A stretch of 64,000 nucleotides of DNA from Aquatica leii (Eukaryota > Arthropoda > Insecta > Coleoptera > Lampyridae), in assembly GCA_035610365.1 (NCBI GenBank), contig CM069433.1, forward strand, positions 186,318,760 through 186,382,759, read 5' to 3'. This document shows positions 10,001 to 25,000 of the stretch, in pieces; the first letter of the stretch is position 1; each line of letters begins with the position of its first letter. A program made the position numbers and the translations under genes. The notes beneath the pieces were generated by a model. It saw only the letters and a list, made by a program, of their open reading frames with translations. It did no database searches and was not told the origin of the DNA.

Positions 10001-13000
10001 AGACAGTGGTTGTTACGAACTATCTGACACCTGGTTGCCTGATATTTCCTTATCTTAATTTGTCCACCAATTACGCTTAAACTACGTCTGGCGTTTTTAT
10101 GGTGGTTTCACTTTAGACCTTCGAGCAAATGCTGTAGCTAAATAAACTTCTGTCAATTACCTAGTTTTCTTACAAGTTATTGTTTTTGGTTACCTTAGTT
10201 TTACAATTGTCAAATTAGTTTAATTTATACTGCCTGACTAAACACAACTTATAAGCGCACAATAAACATTTCATTCTCCTAGTTAAATAAGTAAAGTACA
10301 TTACATTTGTACTTTAATATTATAGAAAACTCCACATTAAAATTTATAAAATTAAATAAAGAACAACAAAATTAAAATAATTACAAAAAATATTTATACT
10401 AATACGTAGGTATTGCCGTTTTATTGGATATTTAATGGCAGCATGAAAAATATAATATTTATTTACACAACAAAATAGTAAACGGGTAGTTTCCGGTAAA
10501 GTGCCAATTTAGAATAAATTATTATCATTAAACAAGTATTTTTCGAATAAAAAATATTTTAATTCGTTGTTTCTCGTTTTTTAAGCATATTGACTTTTAA
10601 TAAATTATTAATTATAAAAAGTTTCAAACACTAAATCAAAAAGTTTCATTTAGTGATGATAATTAGTCCACTAGTCAAACATAATACTTTTAATATCTCA
10701 AAAGTAACATTGAAAAGTAATTATTTGAAATATCCCGATTTCATTGAAAATGTAAAAATTATTTTTTTCAAAAAACTAGTTAAATATACTTGTTAAAATC
10801 TGGTATATTTTACATACTGTAATTAAACCTTAATATTTACTTTTGTTATTTAATTAAAGACCAAGGAAAAGTATAAAGAATAAATATTCCTAAAATTAAG
10901 AAACCACTCTTTTTATTTAATAACCAAACTGTTACTTCAACATTTAATATTTTGTATAACATCCATTACTATCGATATTGTAATTTCTGTCGCATCGTAT
11001 TTACAAATTTATCCGTATGTTTTGGTACACGGAAGTCGAACAGCGGACTGTATTTAATGCTTAAGAAAAGAGGGGGCTTTCGGTAGCAACCCACCGATGT
11101 TATTAGTAAACGAAATTGAAAATTACTTACGTAACGTTCCTGGGTCTTCTGGAAAATCGGAAGGGCACAACCACCCAAACCCGTAATAAATCAAGGCCTC
11201 GATTCACTCAGAAATGAGTGATTCCTCGACTTACCCTGATCTTACTTTTCCCTGGTTGGTGCAGTTAAGTCTTTAATACGCACAAAAGGGCGCACGGTTT
11301 ACTCACTAAACAGCACAATTAACATTTGAAAAAAATTAACAAAATAGAATGCAAGAAAAGAGACGTAATACTCAGATCAAAACTAATAACGTACTGTCCT
11401 ATTCTTATCAAAAACTTGTATTTACTGCGACAAATAAAAACTTAAAAATAGGGGACAGCAAGTCACAAAACCGAAAATGCAACTCGCGGAATAGAAAACG
11501 CTCGCGCTAACATACCCCCTACCTAAAATGAGCAATGCTTTATTTTACAGAAAATTAAAGAGTATAAAACAAGAATAAAATAGAAAAAAAAATAAGAAGG
11601 AAAGAAATTTAAACGGGTCCTGGAAGCGGAGCTAACCGCAAAAGCGAGCGAGTGAGATGACCACCGGCTGTTTTAACGGTGGCTATCCAAGAGAGACCAT
11701 CAGGTCCTAGATGTAACGCGGTCACTCGACCAAACAACCATGACATTAGCGGTCGGTTAGAGGCCTGAACTAGAACTACCTCACCCACTTGAGGACCGGG
11801 GTTTTGTTGAAACCATTTGTTCGTTGAGTTAAGGTGTGCAAATATTCAGCAGACCAGCGACGCAAAAAGTACTGTATTATGCTGTTTTGATGACGCCAGC
11901 GTTGTTTGAAAGTTAAGTGATTAGTATCTAGAAAGGAAGGAAAAGATAGCAAAAGCTCACCTATAAGAAAATGGCTTGGACTCAATAGTTTGCAGCTTCG
12001 GGGGGATCAGATGAAAGAGCGCACAACGAACGGCTATTTAACACCGCTTCAATTTGAGAAAATATGGTACAAAACTCTTTAAATGTGAAGACCGTGTTAC
12101 CAATTTTGCGATATAACAGAGGCGTAGCCGACTTAATAGCGTCTTCCCAAAGTCCTCCAAAATAAGGAGCATATGGGGGATAAAAGACCCATTGAATACT
12201 ACTAAGTGAGAAACGTTCGCACCATGAATGACTGTTTTTGCGCAAAAAATCATACAGATCAGCAAGCTGTCTAGCTGCGCCAACAAAATTGCGACCACAG
12301 TCCGATCTGATACGAGATGGTATTTCCCGACGCGCGACGAATCTGTCTAAACAAGCAAAGAAAGTTTCTGTAAAAAAAGACGAAGCGGCCAAATGCAGCT
12401 TGGAAGTTAATACAACCTCCTTATCTCGAAGAGGAACTGAAGCAGCGGCTATAAGGATTTTTGGTTTGACCTTGGTCAAAGAACGTGATTTGGATTTAGC
12501 TGCAGATAGTTCGAAACTACACACTTGTCGATGTATGAACTTAATAAGTTCCTTATAAGTAGGAAAACCATCTTCTTGTCGTCGAGATTCAAATTCACGA
12601 GAGGTAGATGGATCCAAATTACGCATAGCTAAATAAAAGAGAATAATTTCAAAGTGATTTAGATTGGGAAGTGCTGCTAAAGCACTGGCTGCATTTTGGT
12701 ATACTTAAAAATGTGATCTAAGATTTTCTTGAGTAGGTAAAACAAGAGGCTTAACATCCAGAATGGTATCTAGGTACATTCCGGCTGAACGCCTATCGTT
12801 TTGGTAACGATCTTTTAATTGGCAAAATATTGCTAAAGTTCCGAAAGTAAGTACGCAATTTCCTCAAGCTTTACGCAAGCTTTTGAATGTTTTTGTAGAG
12901 AATTTAGCTGCCATTGATCAGATTACGGGTATCGATCATTGGGATTTTACATTATTTAATTGGTTACTTGAAAAACTAGATCCAGATACTCGCCGTCGTT

Positions 13001-16000
13001 TCGAACTAAATAATTCCTAGCCACATCTTCATAAATTCAAAGAATTTAGACAGTTTCTTAGTGATCAATGTGTGCTTTGGAAGCAACGTTCTTTAATAAT
13101 AGTAGTTTGTCGCATTCTGCAAAATCTCGCGGTGGTCGTATTTACTGTTAGCTTGTCTTCGTTTTGGTAAACTCAATCCGCAGGAGCGCTATGCAGTAGT
13201 CAAAATTTTTCGTGTTTGTTTAAATTGTTTGAGTTCGCAGCACTTAGTGAAAGCGTGCAAGTCAAAATTTTTGTGTCGACATTGTTCAAAGCGACATCAT
13301 TCGTTCGCATTTTGGAAAAACGTCTTCACGGAATTCGTCACAACCATGCAGCGTCAAAGAGTCTTCGCAATCGACTTTAGAATCATCGGAAACTCCTTTA
13401 GCTTTAACCCAAGTGAATTTTATTTTGTCTAGCATTACATTGTTGGCTACAGTTTCCTTAGAAGTCCAAGATTGTGGTGTAAATTTCAAACGTTTAGAGC
13501 ACTTTGTGATCCAGGTAGTCAAATCAGCTTCGTAACGGAAAATTTTCGTAACCTCTTAAGTCTACCATACAACAAATCGTCGAGTTCAATCGCGTGTTTA
13601 GGCGACACGTCAGTTAGAGTTAGCTGCGGAAATACTAACTATAATATTCGGCAGTGGGTTTCTCGACAGTTTCTGTGCGCGTCAATGCCGCCATCATTCG
13701 GAAATTTTTTTCAAAACTTCCTCATACTCACACTCACGGCGGCGCTAGGTATTCAAACGCTAATCTAGCCGCTAGCGGATCCTCGTTGGAACATACCAGG
13801 AAATATTCACCTTCTATTAGGTGCAGATGTATTTCAGCAAATAGCTCGTCGGATCTGTGTTTCATTTCGCTGATATTGATAATAATATTGAAGGTCCTGT
13901 CGCATTAGACACAATTTTTTGTATCGCATTACTAGCTCCTGTATCTGGGAATGCGATGACTTAACCGCAACCCCACTCGTTTTTCGTATCGGTTGAACCG
14001 TCACTTGATGACACTCTGAAATTGTTTCGGAACGTGGAAAATGTTACTAGTCCGTGCTTCACTTCTCCAGAAGATCATCTAGCTAAAGATTTGTTTGTAA
14101 GTACGCACGCAAGAGACCATTTGGGTTGTTTTATAGTATTGTTGCCGTTCAAAGACGCCGAGCCTTAACCGACGTTTTAGGGGTCGTGTCAAACAATACA
14201 TCGCCGCCTATTAACACTTAAACGTCATTTAAATTCCCACCCCGTTATGAAGGAAAAATATAGTAAATTCATGCATGATTATTTGAATGCAGGTCACATG
14301 TCCTCAGTTTCAACTGCGGATATTGATAGTGTACATAGTTATTGCGTACCGCATCATTGCATTTTTAAAGAAAAAAATCTTCACAAAATCCGTGTAGTTT
14401 TCGACGCTTCGGCTAAGTATAGTGCAGTTATCTCTCCATCAACAAGAGGTTTCTTGCTGGTCCAAAGCTGCAAAGCGACATTAGCGCTATGCTAATTCGT
14501 TTTCGGTGGTTCAAGTTTGTTTTTACTTGCAACGCACGTCAAATGTTTAGACAGATTTTACTGAAAGATTTGCATCGGCAATTCCAATTGACCTTTTGGA
14601 GGTTTTCCACCGATGAAACCAACCAATTCACCTTCGGTGTTAACTTAGCTGCCGTCTGAATTTTGTAAGAACCATTCCGTTGTCTTTGAGGAAGACAACT
14701 TAATTATTGCAAAAATTTTGGGCCTTCAGTGGCAAGCATCAATTGATTCGTTTTTATTCATGGTCAAACCAGTTAGGGTCCTTTGTACCAAAAGATCTAT
14801 TTTGTCTGAGGTAGCTCGCATATATGATCCTTTGAGATTTCTATGTCCATTTACTTTCTTTGGTAAACGATTGATACAGCATTTGTGGCTTCTAGGTTTA
14901 GACTGGGATGCAGAGCCCCCAGCAGACGTTTGTAGTCAATGGTAAAAGTCGTTATTGGTTAGCTTGTTAAATCTTTGGATTCCTTGTTGCTTTAAACCCA
15001 CATCGTTTGCAAATTGTTTCTTACGCGCATTCTGTGATGCGTCTGAGTAAGGTTACGCTGTGTAGTTTATCTTTGTTTTGTAGTAGAAAATAGTGCCCTT
15101 TGTTTCATTTGTTATAGCTAAATCAAAAGTCGCTCCAATCAAATGACTATCAATCCCGCGTTTAGAATTGTTGGCAGCAGTTTTCCTTTCAAATTTAGTT
15201 TCGTTTGTGTTGAAGTCGTATGTTAATTTGATAGACATTAATAACATAGTTGCTTGGAGTGATTCCAAGGTCGCATTAGTTTGGATACGTTCCTGTCCAC
15301 ATAAATGGAAAATGTTTGTCGCAAATGGAGTTTCTCATATCCAAGAACGCATCCTTCTGAATTGCTGGCGTCATGTTCGTTCGTGTGACAATCCAGCGGA
15401 TTCAGCTTCGCGTGGTCTTCTCCTAGAGAAGTTGCTTAATTGTTCGCTTTGGTGGGCGGGTCCAAGTTGGCTTTTGCAACCCAAAGATTATTAGCCTCGA
15501 GAAAAACTAGATTATTTAATGCAGGATACGAATGGGGAATTGAAATACGTGACGTTTGCAACGCAACTTGTGCACCACGCATTTTTAGAATTACTCGACC
15601 GTTTTTCGTCGTTTCCCAAGATACAGAGACTTGTTGTCTTTTGTGTTAGATTTATTGATAATTTTCAGAAAAGAGAAAAGAAGTTCGGTTTTCAGCTTCA
15701 GCCTGAACTGCACTTTTTCGTTTAGTTTGGGTAGTTCAACTTGAAGCGTTTCATTTTGAATTTGTTGCCATTTCTAAGAGACAACTTTGTTCTAAAAATT
15801 TCCAAAAATTGTTGCCTTTTGTAGATAGCAAAGGAATTTTAATAGTAGGTGGTCGTCTAGAAAATGCATCGTTGCTCTTTAGACAAAACATTCAGCTTTA
15901 TTGCCTGGAAAGCATCGTTTAACTACCTTGGTTATAGAACAAGTTTATTTAGAAAATTAGCATGCTGTTGTAAATACTACCATGTATCTAACGCAACAAA

Positions 16001-19000
16001 ATTTTTGGATAGTGTTAGCTCGTAGAGTTATTCGTCGTTGCTTATCTTCATGCCAGTTTTGTTTTAAGACCAAACCTATTGCGTTTGAACTTCTTATGGC
16101 CGATTTACCAACTGCTTGAGTTAGCCAACTGAAAGCATTTAGTTGTGTTGGTGTCGACTATGGTGGTCCTTTTCCAATTCATGTATCGAGACGGCGTGGC
16201 TCGAAGCTTGCCAAAGCTCAGCTATGTTTGTTTTGCTACTAAAGCATTACATGTCGAGATTGCCTCGGATCTAGGTAGTGATAGATTTCTCGCAGCTCTG
16301 CGTAGATTCATAGGCCGTCGTGGTCGCTGCAAACGGATTTTGAGCGATTGTGGTTCCACTGTTTTATTGTTTTTGGCCTTTCTTATCGTATTTAAGATTC
16401 TTCTTTTGTTATTACAAGAGATGTTTCTACATGTTTAATGTTTACTGGTTCCGTACGGTCATCCTGATATAATTTTTCTACTTACTCTTTCCATCTAGCC
16501 AGTTTTTCTTCTACTATTATGATTATTTTTACCTGTTTATCTATAATTAATCCGTAATGTTGTTTTTTGCGTAGATTGCATACTTCTTTTACAGTTTTGT
16601 GTTATGTTGTTATCCATGCTGTCTGTATTTTCCTCTTCAATCGGATTCCTTCTTATCTGTTTTCATTCTTCTTTAATTTTTGTTGTTAGTTTATTTTCAA
16701 TTTTAGGTTCGGATATCTGTTGGGTTTTAAGCCCTTATATTTTTGTGTTTTCTGCATTTTCTTAAGACGTAAGCAGAACGTAGCAACTACCGGGTTATGG
16801 TCAGAAGAAGTGTCTGTCCCTGAATGTCTTGGTGTTCTTTATACTATTTTTATTGCTATTTTATCTTCCGTTGATCAGTATGTAATCTATTTGATTTCGT
16901 GTTTGTGGTTTCTCTGCTTTTTCGGATTTCGTCCATGTGTATAATCTTTTTGGCTGTTTCCTTTAGGAAAGCTTTTAGTTTTAATTTAAAGTTTTGTACA
17001 GGGCGCATGCATCACATGACTTTGTAAGAGGGGATTTTTTCCGATGAGGATTAGTATTAGAACGTTAAAAAGGCAGTAACATTTTTAAGTTTGAATAATG
17101 TGGCATTTTTTTAGTGAGATGTACAATCAATAAAATAAAATAACAAAAAATATACAGTCCATTGCTAAACTAAACCATTTTGGTCCATCGACCGGATTAT
17201 TTATTTAAATAATCCAGCAATCAACGTAAACTATGGTGAAATCATCTCATCCTAAAGAATCATACACGCGTTCAACATAATCATAACCCAGCGGCCATTT
17301 GGTACATCGCTGTTCTCTACTTGGAGAAGGGTTCATCTACGATCGTTGTTTGCAAGTAAGAAAATCATCAGCAGCGAGATCAAATTTCATCATACATATC
17401 TTTATATGGGGAGAATGGCGGCTCCTCATCAATTGTAAATGTCCTCGTGCATTGGCGGGAATTCACACATCATATCCTACATTACGCAACAGCGAAATTT
17501 GCGTTATCGACTACGCTCACTTCGAAAAAAGGTACGTTTCCTTGCTATTGTATTTCCCTCGTTTCCCTCCAAAGCATCTACAATCATAACCTATGTTATT
17601 AACATAACCCATCATAACCTATCTTATTTATGCCAAAACAAACTTTGATTTGGGTGTTATCAATTTATTATCTATTTTTACAATCATATTTATAACGTCC
17701 CATTTGGGTTTTACATTACAAATAGTTATTTGTTGCATTTATTATCATTTATCTACTTATAAACAATATCTTTGCATTGTCACAATGGCAAGTAAAGAGC
17801 AAAAGGAAATTAAACGTTTAACTTCTAGTGTAGGAATCATGAACGAAAAGGTACAATCGTTTAAAGATTTGTTGGAAATCGTACATAATCAACCTGCAAC
17901 CGATCTAACATTAATGAAATTATCATTACAATTGGAACAGTTCAAACCAATCAACACAAAATATGAAGACTTAGCTATTCAGTTGAGTGCTTTAAACATG
18001 GAAATTAATCCTTCTGTAAAAGAGTTCGAAGAACAGTACTTCGACCTTGTGGCACAGGCATCTAATCTCTTAGAACTTAATCGTATTAATCAATTATCAA
18101 ATATCGACAGCTCAATCAATAGTACAAGTAATTACTTGACCTTTTCTAATGACAATAGTAATGGGAAATTACCTACACTAAATGTTCCTTCATTCAACGG
18201 TACATTCTCTGACTGGATTGGTTTCTTCGATACCTTTACAGCCTTGATACATAATAATCCAAAACTAACCAATATTGAAAAATTCTTCTATTTTCAAAAT
18301 TCATTAAAGGGTTCCGCAAGAGAATTAATTCAAGAATTAACTGCAACTTCTTCTAACTATGAAATTGCAATCAACATGCTCAAAGATAGGTATCACAATG
18401 AAAAACTTATTATCTTTTCACACTTGGAAGGCTTGTTCGACATCCCCAAATTAAATAAAGGATCTGCTGTTGATCTTAGAAAGTTTTACGATAGGGTTAC
18501 GCGTCATCTGCGTGCTCTTGATAACATGTATCTATCTGATGAATCATTTAAGGCTGGTGCCATAGCCTACATCATAAAATCTAAATTGGATCAGCGTACA
18601 GCAGGCGAATACTGTAAATTTAATGTTAAAAAGATACCGTCTATTACAGAAACTCTAACCTTTCTATCAGAAAGATGTATCATGTTGGAAGATGTTCTAA
18701 ATAATCAGAGAACTTCCTACGACAATAAACCTAATTCATCTAAATACCAAAACCCTAAAGGTATTTCTAACATAAAACAATCATTTGCTGTAACTAACAG
18801 CGAGCATTGCCCAGTTTGTAATGCTAATCACTATTTATATCTTTGCCCTAAATTTTTGGGTTACTCAGTCAAGCAAAGATTTGACAAGGTGAACTGAGAA
18901 TCTGCAAGAATTGCTTCAGGCATAATGCTAATCAAAAATGTTTTTCTACTCACAAATGTAAATATTGTCAAAGGGCGCATAACAATCTTTTATGTTTCTT

Positions 19001-22000
19001 TAGCAGATCTAAGACAGAAACATCCAATATTGCAACTACTGCAGATACAGCTACAGTTGATAACACTGATGTCCCTATAGAAGCTTCCGTTCCGGAATCA
19101 CTTTCTTGCATTAGTGTTAACTCAGACGGGATTTTATTTACTGCTCTCATCAGGGTTAAGTCTTCAGACGGGTCCTGGCAAGCAGCAAGGTGTCTTCTCG
19201 ACTCAATTTTATCACTACTCAGTTTTGCGCTCGAATAGGTAGTAAACTGAATCCGACTAATGCAGTTGTCTTCGGCAAAAACTCAAAAACTTCTAGTTCA
19301 GAAGGTGTCACACATATACAAATTGCATCACGTTTTAGTAATTTTACAATCTCTCGAAGTCTGCCATCGTTAACGTTTAACAAATCCCAGCTTGCAATTC
19401 CAAGTGAAATTAGCTTAGCTGATAATAACTTTAATCAATCATCTCCAATTTATATTTTAATTGGGGCTTCTCTTTTCTATCATTTGTTAAGCGAAGGTCA
19501 GATATCGCTAGGGAAAGGAAACCAAACTCTACAAAAAACAGTTCTTGGATGGGTAATATCAGGAAATTTGTCTAACCACTTACCATCAAAGGCTAAAACA
19601 AATACTACTGTTTTGCACTCCAGCATAACATATGATCATCAGATATCTAACAACGACTTAGATAAATCTTTAACCAAATTTTGGTCAACCGAAAGTATTG
19701 ACCCTATCAACAGATCCTCTTTATTGTCAGCCGAAGAAAGATTCTGTCAAAATCATTTTTGTGAGACCATTACTCAAGGACCAGATGGTCGTCTTACTGT
19801 ATCGATACCATTCAAATCAACTCTTTCTCAGTTAGGCGAATCCAAAGGTCAAGCTCTTCGTAGATTATATAACCTAGAAAAAAGGTTTACGGTTATTCCC
19901 AAACTGCGTGAGAAATACTATCAATTTATGCATGATTACATAGCATTGGGTCACATGACCAGGGTTGACGTAGAGGTTCATGATGAGATCACTTTTGGAT
20001 CAAACAATACTCTCTCCACATTTGGTGGCGACGTTAATGTTGACAACATCCCAGACTATTTTTTGCCTCATCATGCAGTATGCAAATTGGACTCATTAAC
20101 GACGAGGCTTAGGGTAGTTTTTGACGGAAGTGCTAAAACTGAATCCAATCTATCTTTAAATCAAGTTCAGTGCGTAGGTCCTGTTATCCAAGAGGATTTG
20201 TTCTCGATACTGCTCAGGTTCCGTCAGCACAAATTTGCCTTAACAGGCGATGCTGAAAAAATGTATCGTATGATACACATCCATCCTCATTTAAGAAAAG
20301 TTCGGCGCATTCTTTGGCGTGAAGATCCTACTAGCCGAGTTGAAACATATGAACTAAACACCGTTACATATGGAACTTCCTCTGCAAGCTATCTAGCAAC
20401 CCGTTGTTTGCAATATTTAGCTGATTTAAATCGTAGCATCTTCCCCAAGGCATGTTCTATTATCGACTCAAGTTTTTATATGGACGCTTTGCTTTATACG
20501 TCTGACAGCTTGCAGAAAGTTATTGAAATAAAGGACTCTCTAATTAAAATATTAGGATCAGCAGGGCTCAATATTAGAAAATTCTTATCAAATAACAGCC
20601 ATATTATGTCCGAATCATCTAAGGCTAATACATAATTTTTTAATGTCCCTATCGGGGAAAGATCTAATGCCAAGACTTTGGGTTTGTTTTGGAACTCTAT
20701 TGACGATACTATCCATTATAACCCCAGATTTATCATAAACAACGACAAAATTACTAAACGTAGCATCCTTTCAAACATATTGCAGCTTTTCGATCCATTA
20801 AGTTTGTTATCTCCAGTAATCGTAAAGGCAAAGATTTTTATGCAAATATTATGGGAACTTAAAGTATCATGGGATGAACAAATTCCCGAGCTTATAAACA
20901 CTGAATGAAATCATTTCAAAAACGAATTAAAATCGCTAAACAATCTTCAAATAAGCCGTTGTGTTAAAAATTATCCATATGATACAATCGAACTACACGG
21001 TTTTGCTGATAGCAGCATCACGGCATATGGTGTGGTACGCACTTCTGACGGAAAAGGTTCTTTTTCTACAAACTTACTATGTACCAAGTCACGCATAGCA
21101 CCCTTGCGTACAATGTCCATCCCTCGCTTAGAGTTGTGTGCAGCAGTCTTGCTAGTGCAATTAATGTTAAAGGTTAAATCATCGTTAACTATGAAAATCG
21201 ATCATATATGTCTCTGGACTGATAGCATGATAGTGCTAAATTGGGTAAATTCTCCACCAAATAAATTCAAAACCTTTATAGCCAATCGCGTTGCGATGAT
21301 ACAAGAACATTTTGAGATCTCCTTTTGGCATCATGTTCAATCTCGAGACAATCCTGCAGACCTTATTTCCAGGGGTTTAACCGCATCTGAAATGTTAACC
21401 AACAATCTTTGGTGGCACGGTCCTAAATTTCTAACAAGGATCATATTACCTTCTCGTCTCCAAATTGCAGAGATTAACCAGAGCGACAGTCTCGAACTAA
21501 TATCTACATCTTGTGTTTTAGTAAATCAGATATCTCATAATTTTAATTTATTCACAAAATATTCCACTTTAACAAGGCTGCAGAGAATAACAGCCTGGTG
21601 GCTAAGGTTCATCGGTAATTGCCATCCTTCAGCAACTAAAATATCATCAACTACTCTTACAATTGATGAATTAAATTGTTCGATGCATAAACTTGTTAAA
21701 CTATGTCAATCTGAATCATTTTCTAACGAAATCCAAACTCTTGAATTGAGCCGTAAGCTAAATCCGAAATGTAAAATTCTCTCTTTAAATTCATTCTTAG
21801 ATAACAATAAATTGTTAAGAGTTGGAGGTCGCATCAGAAATTCAAATTTCCATTTTGACAAGAAGCATCCACTCTTGCTTCCCAAGAGTCATCCTTTAAC
21901 AATTCTGATCATAGGATATTATCATGCCAAATTATTACACTGTGGATCACAACAACTATTAAGCATCATCCGTGAGCAGTATTGGCCTATATCCGGCAAA

Positions 22001-25000
22001 AATACAATAAAAGGTTATATACGCAAATGCGTTAAATGTTTGAAGGTCAACCCAACATCTAAGAACCCCATTATGGGCAATCTGCCAACAAAGCGTTTAG
22101 AAATGAATACTCCAGCTTTCTATAACACCGGTTTAGACTACGCAGGTCCAATTATGATACGAGACCGTACAACACGTGGATCTAAATTAATTAAAGCGTA
22201 TATATGCATTTTTGTATGTTTGGTTACTCGAGCCATTCATCTAGAACTAGTCACAGACTTAACTACTCTTTCATTCATTTCTACATTAAAGCGCTTCATA
22301 GCTCGGCGTGGAAAACCGCATACTTTATCCAGTGACAATGCAAAAAATTTTGTTGGTGCTTATCATCATTTAAAGGAATTATACAAATTTTTGAAACTAA
22401 TAGATACACAAAATTATCTTACCAACTATTTGAATGCAAAATCCATCAAATGGGAGATCATAACTCCTCGCGCTCCTCATCAAGGAGGAATTTGGGAGAC
22501 TGGAATAAAATCCATTAAATCACATTTAAAAAAGGTTTTAGGTAATACCACATTATGTTTTGAAGACTTTTACACAGTCTTGACCCAAATCGAAGCCGTT
22601 TTAAATTCACGGCCGCTATCCTGCTTATCTTCCGATCCAGAGGACATCAACCCTCTAACACCAGGTCATTTTCTAATAGGCCGATCCTTTTGTGCCTTAC
22701 CCGAACCTAACTTTTTACCAAACAATGAAAACCGACTATTTCTTTACCAACGTACCCAGCGAATCGTGCAACATTTTTGGAAACGTTGGAGTGTCGAAAT
22801 TGTACCTGAACTACAAAAAAGAAGCAAATGGTTTACACACCTGCCAGATCTTCTTCAAGTGGGCACCTTAGTGCTTATCCGTGAGGACAACCAACCTCCT
22901 TTAAACTGGCCTTTAGGTCGTGTACTTCAAATCCATCGAGGTACGGACGGCGTTATAGGATCCGCAACTTTAAAAACTTTGAACAACATAATTTCACGTC
23001 CCGTAAACAAATTGTGCGTGTTGTTAGATTAATGCGCCACAGTGGAAGTGACCTGAACTATTTATGATTCATATTTTATTATTATCGACATTTGTATTAG
23101 CTATATAGCTTAAGTATTTCATTTTGTATATATCTTTGATCTATTCTTATTTAGCGACAAATTTATAATTATTTATCCTGCTTAGTTGTTAGAATTTTAA
23201 CAGTTTTTTTTTTGTTGAAATGTAAACATTTCAAGGTAGACAGCTTATGGTTAAGTTTAAATGTTAAAGGTCGTATAGGCAACACAACCTACGACTATGT
23301 TTGTAAGGTCTGTCCCCTCCTTTAGGGAAGCTTTTAGTTTTAATTTAAAGTTTTGTACAGGGCGCATGCATCGCATGACTTTGTAAGAGGGGATTTTTTC
23401 CGATGAGGATTAGTATTAGAACGTTAAAAAGGCAGTAACATTTTTCAGTTTGAATAACGTGGCATTTTTTTAGTGAGATGTACAATCAATAAAATAAAAT
23501 AAAAAATATACAGTCCATTGCTAAACTAAACCAAGAATATTTTTAGAAGTATTTCTAACCAATAATACAGAGACTTTATTAAAAACCATTTCTCATGTGA
23601 CCTATGCGTCATGAGTCATAGATTTTTTTTGACATTCCCGTTTGACGTTTTGTTTACATCGAGCATTATTTTTGGTCGTAGTCCTTACTCTTTATGTTTA
23701 TATTTTTAAAACAGTTATTATCATAGGTATTCAGCACTATTTATGTTTTCTCTGAGTAAGTATTGAATAACGGCTGTTATTTTGAGGTTAACTAATTTTT
23801 GTAATTTTATATTAATAGCATATCACGATGTTTACTTTTCTAAATAAGACATAATTATTGTAATAGAACATTTTCAAAGTAGTATTCCCAATCCCGAAAC
23901 ATGGTCGTATTCTCATCGATCAATTGAACGAACATTTCCAAGAAGCAAACTTTACTTACGATAGTTTCCGACAACGTAAACAAGTTTTAATTATTTGATT
24001 TTTAAATGAGAATTGCATTTATAAGAGGAACCCTACAGGAAGGTCTACTGTGCTTAGTACACCTGTTGTCGATGCAATCGCATAGAACAAAGTCTAAAAA
24101 AATCGGTGGCAAAATTATTTGCGGCAACATATATTTTAAATTTCATTTTTAAATTACAAGCATTCAATTTTTAGGATTGTCAGTAGGAAGTTGCCACAAA
24201 GCTAAAAAAAAAGAACTTTTTGATGATTCCGTACAAGGTTACGGTTTATAATGTTATGTGCTTCTGACTTTTGCAGCGTGAACAATTTTGGGAATGATTT
24301 AATGAATATTTAATTTTGTTGGATTTGACTTTTTTACGGACGAAGCATGGATTTATTTTAGTTGATATGTAAATAGCCAAAATTGTCGTACTTAGACAAC
24401 CGATAATCCACATACTTAAAGATTGCAGTTTCAACAAAAATAGTAATTGTTCCAATATTTTTTTACAATACTGTAAATGCAGAACGCTGCCGTAATATTT
24501 AGGACAATGTTTTGATAACCTAGATAACAAAGAACTTTAATATTTGATAAAACGTATTATACTTTCATCTTAGAAATATACTCTAAAACTCAACTGTGTG
24601 GGGGTAAACCAATGAAGAGTCTTAATAGTCGTAGAAAGTGTAATTTTTTTATTCGCAACATAGATCGTAAGACAATACACGTCTCCGAAGAATGTTCCAG
24701 GTCTGTTTGCATAGATCATGAGAAATTTGTTTGCAAAGAAAGCTTTTATTTTTAAATAAGAACTGAAAAAGATTACTTTTAATGATTCAACGAGTAACAT
24801 TTATGGTTCTATTATGTGCCAAAATAATTATAGTATGATTAAGTATAATGAGGTACGATTACCACAATCTAATGTTAGAATCCTTGCTTGAAAATATCAA
24901 GAGTACGTATAAACCCACTATCAAAGAGATTAGAAGAAAAGCAAACAACGATCAACGAAAGAACGCACAAAATTTTATATATATATTTTTTATTACGTAA

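Larger units (their letters stand above)
16955..23533 (+). mobile_element. BEL/Pao element 3, nearly full length
   Basis: Two 223-nt LTRs flank a gag-pol region in the standard BEL order: gag, zinc knuckles, protease, RT, RNase H, integrase. The LTRs differ at only a handful of positions plus two 3-nt indels, so this is one of the youngest LTR elements here, yet pol has two stops and a changed RT active site. The 5-nt flanks (TTGGC and AGAAT) do not match, so either the insertion duplication has decayed or the ends have recombined. Confidence 0.9.

Noticed and set aside
12038-12298. An 86-codon minus-strand open frame
   Set aside because: Shadow frame of the BEL element 1 integrase.
12238-12558. 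A 106-codon + strand open frame
   Set aside because: It is antisense to the BEL element 1 gag-integrase reading, which is clearly the real one.
17650-17784. Upstream Met for the BEL element 3 gag
   Set aside because: The first 45 codons are hydrophobic and AT-driven; the Met at 17785 gives a normal gag start.
16950-23540. A 5-bp target duplication for BEL element 3
   Set aside because: The flanks TTGGC and AGAAT do not match, so none is claimed.
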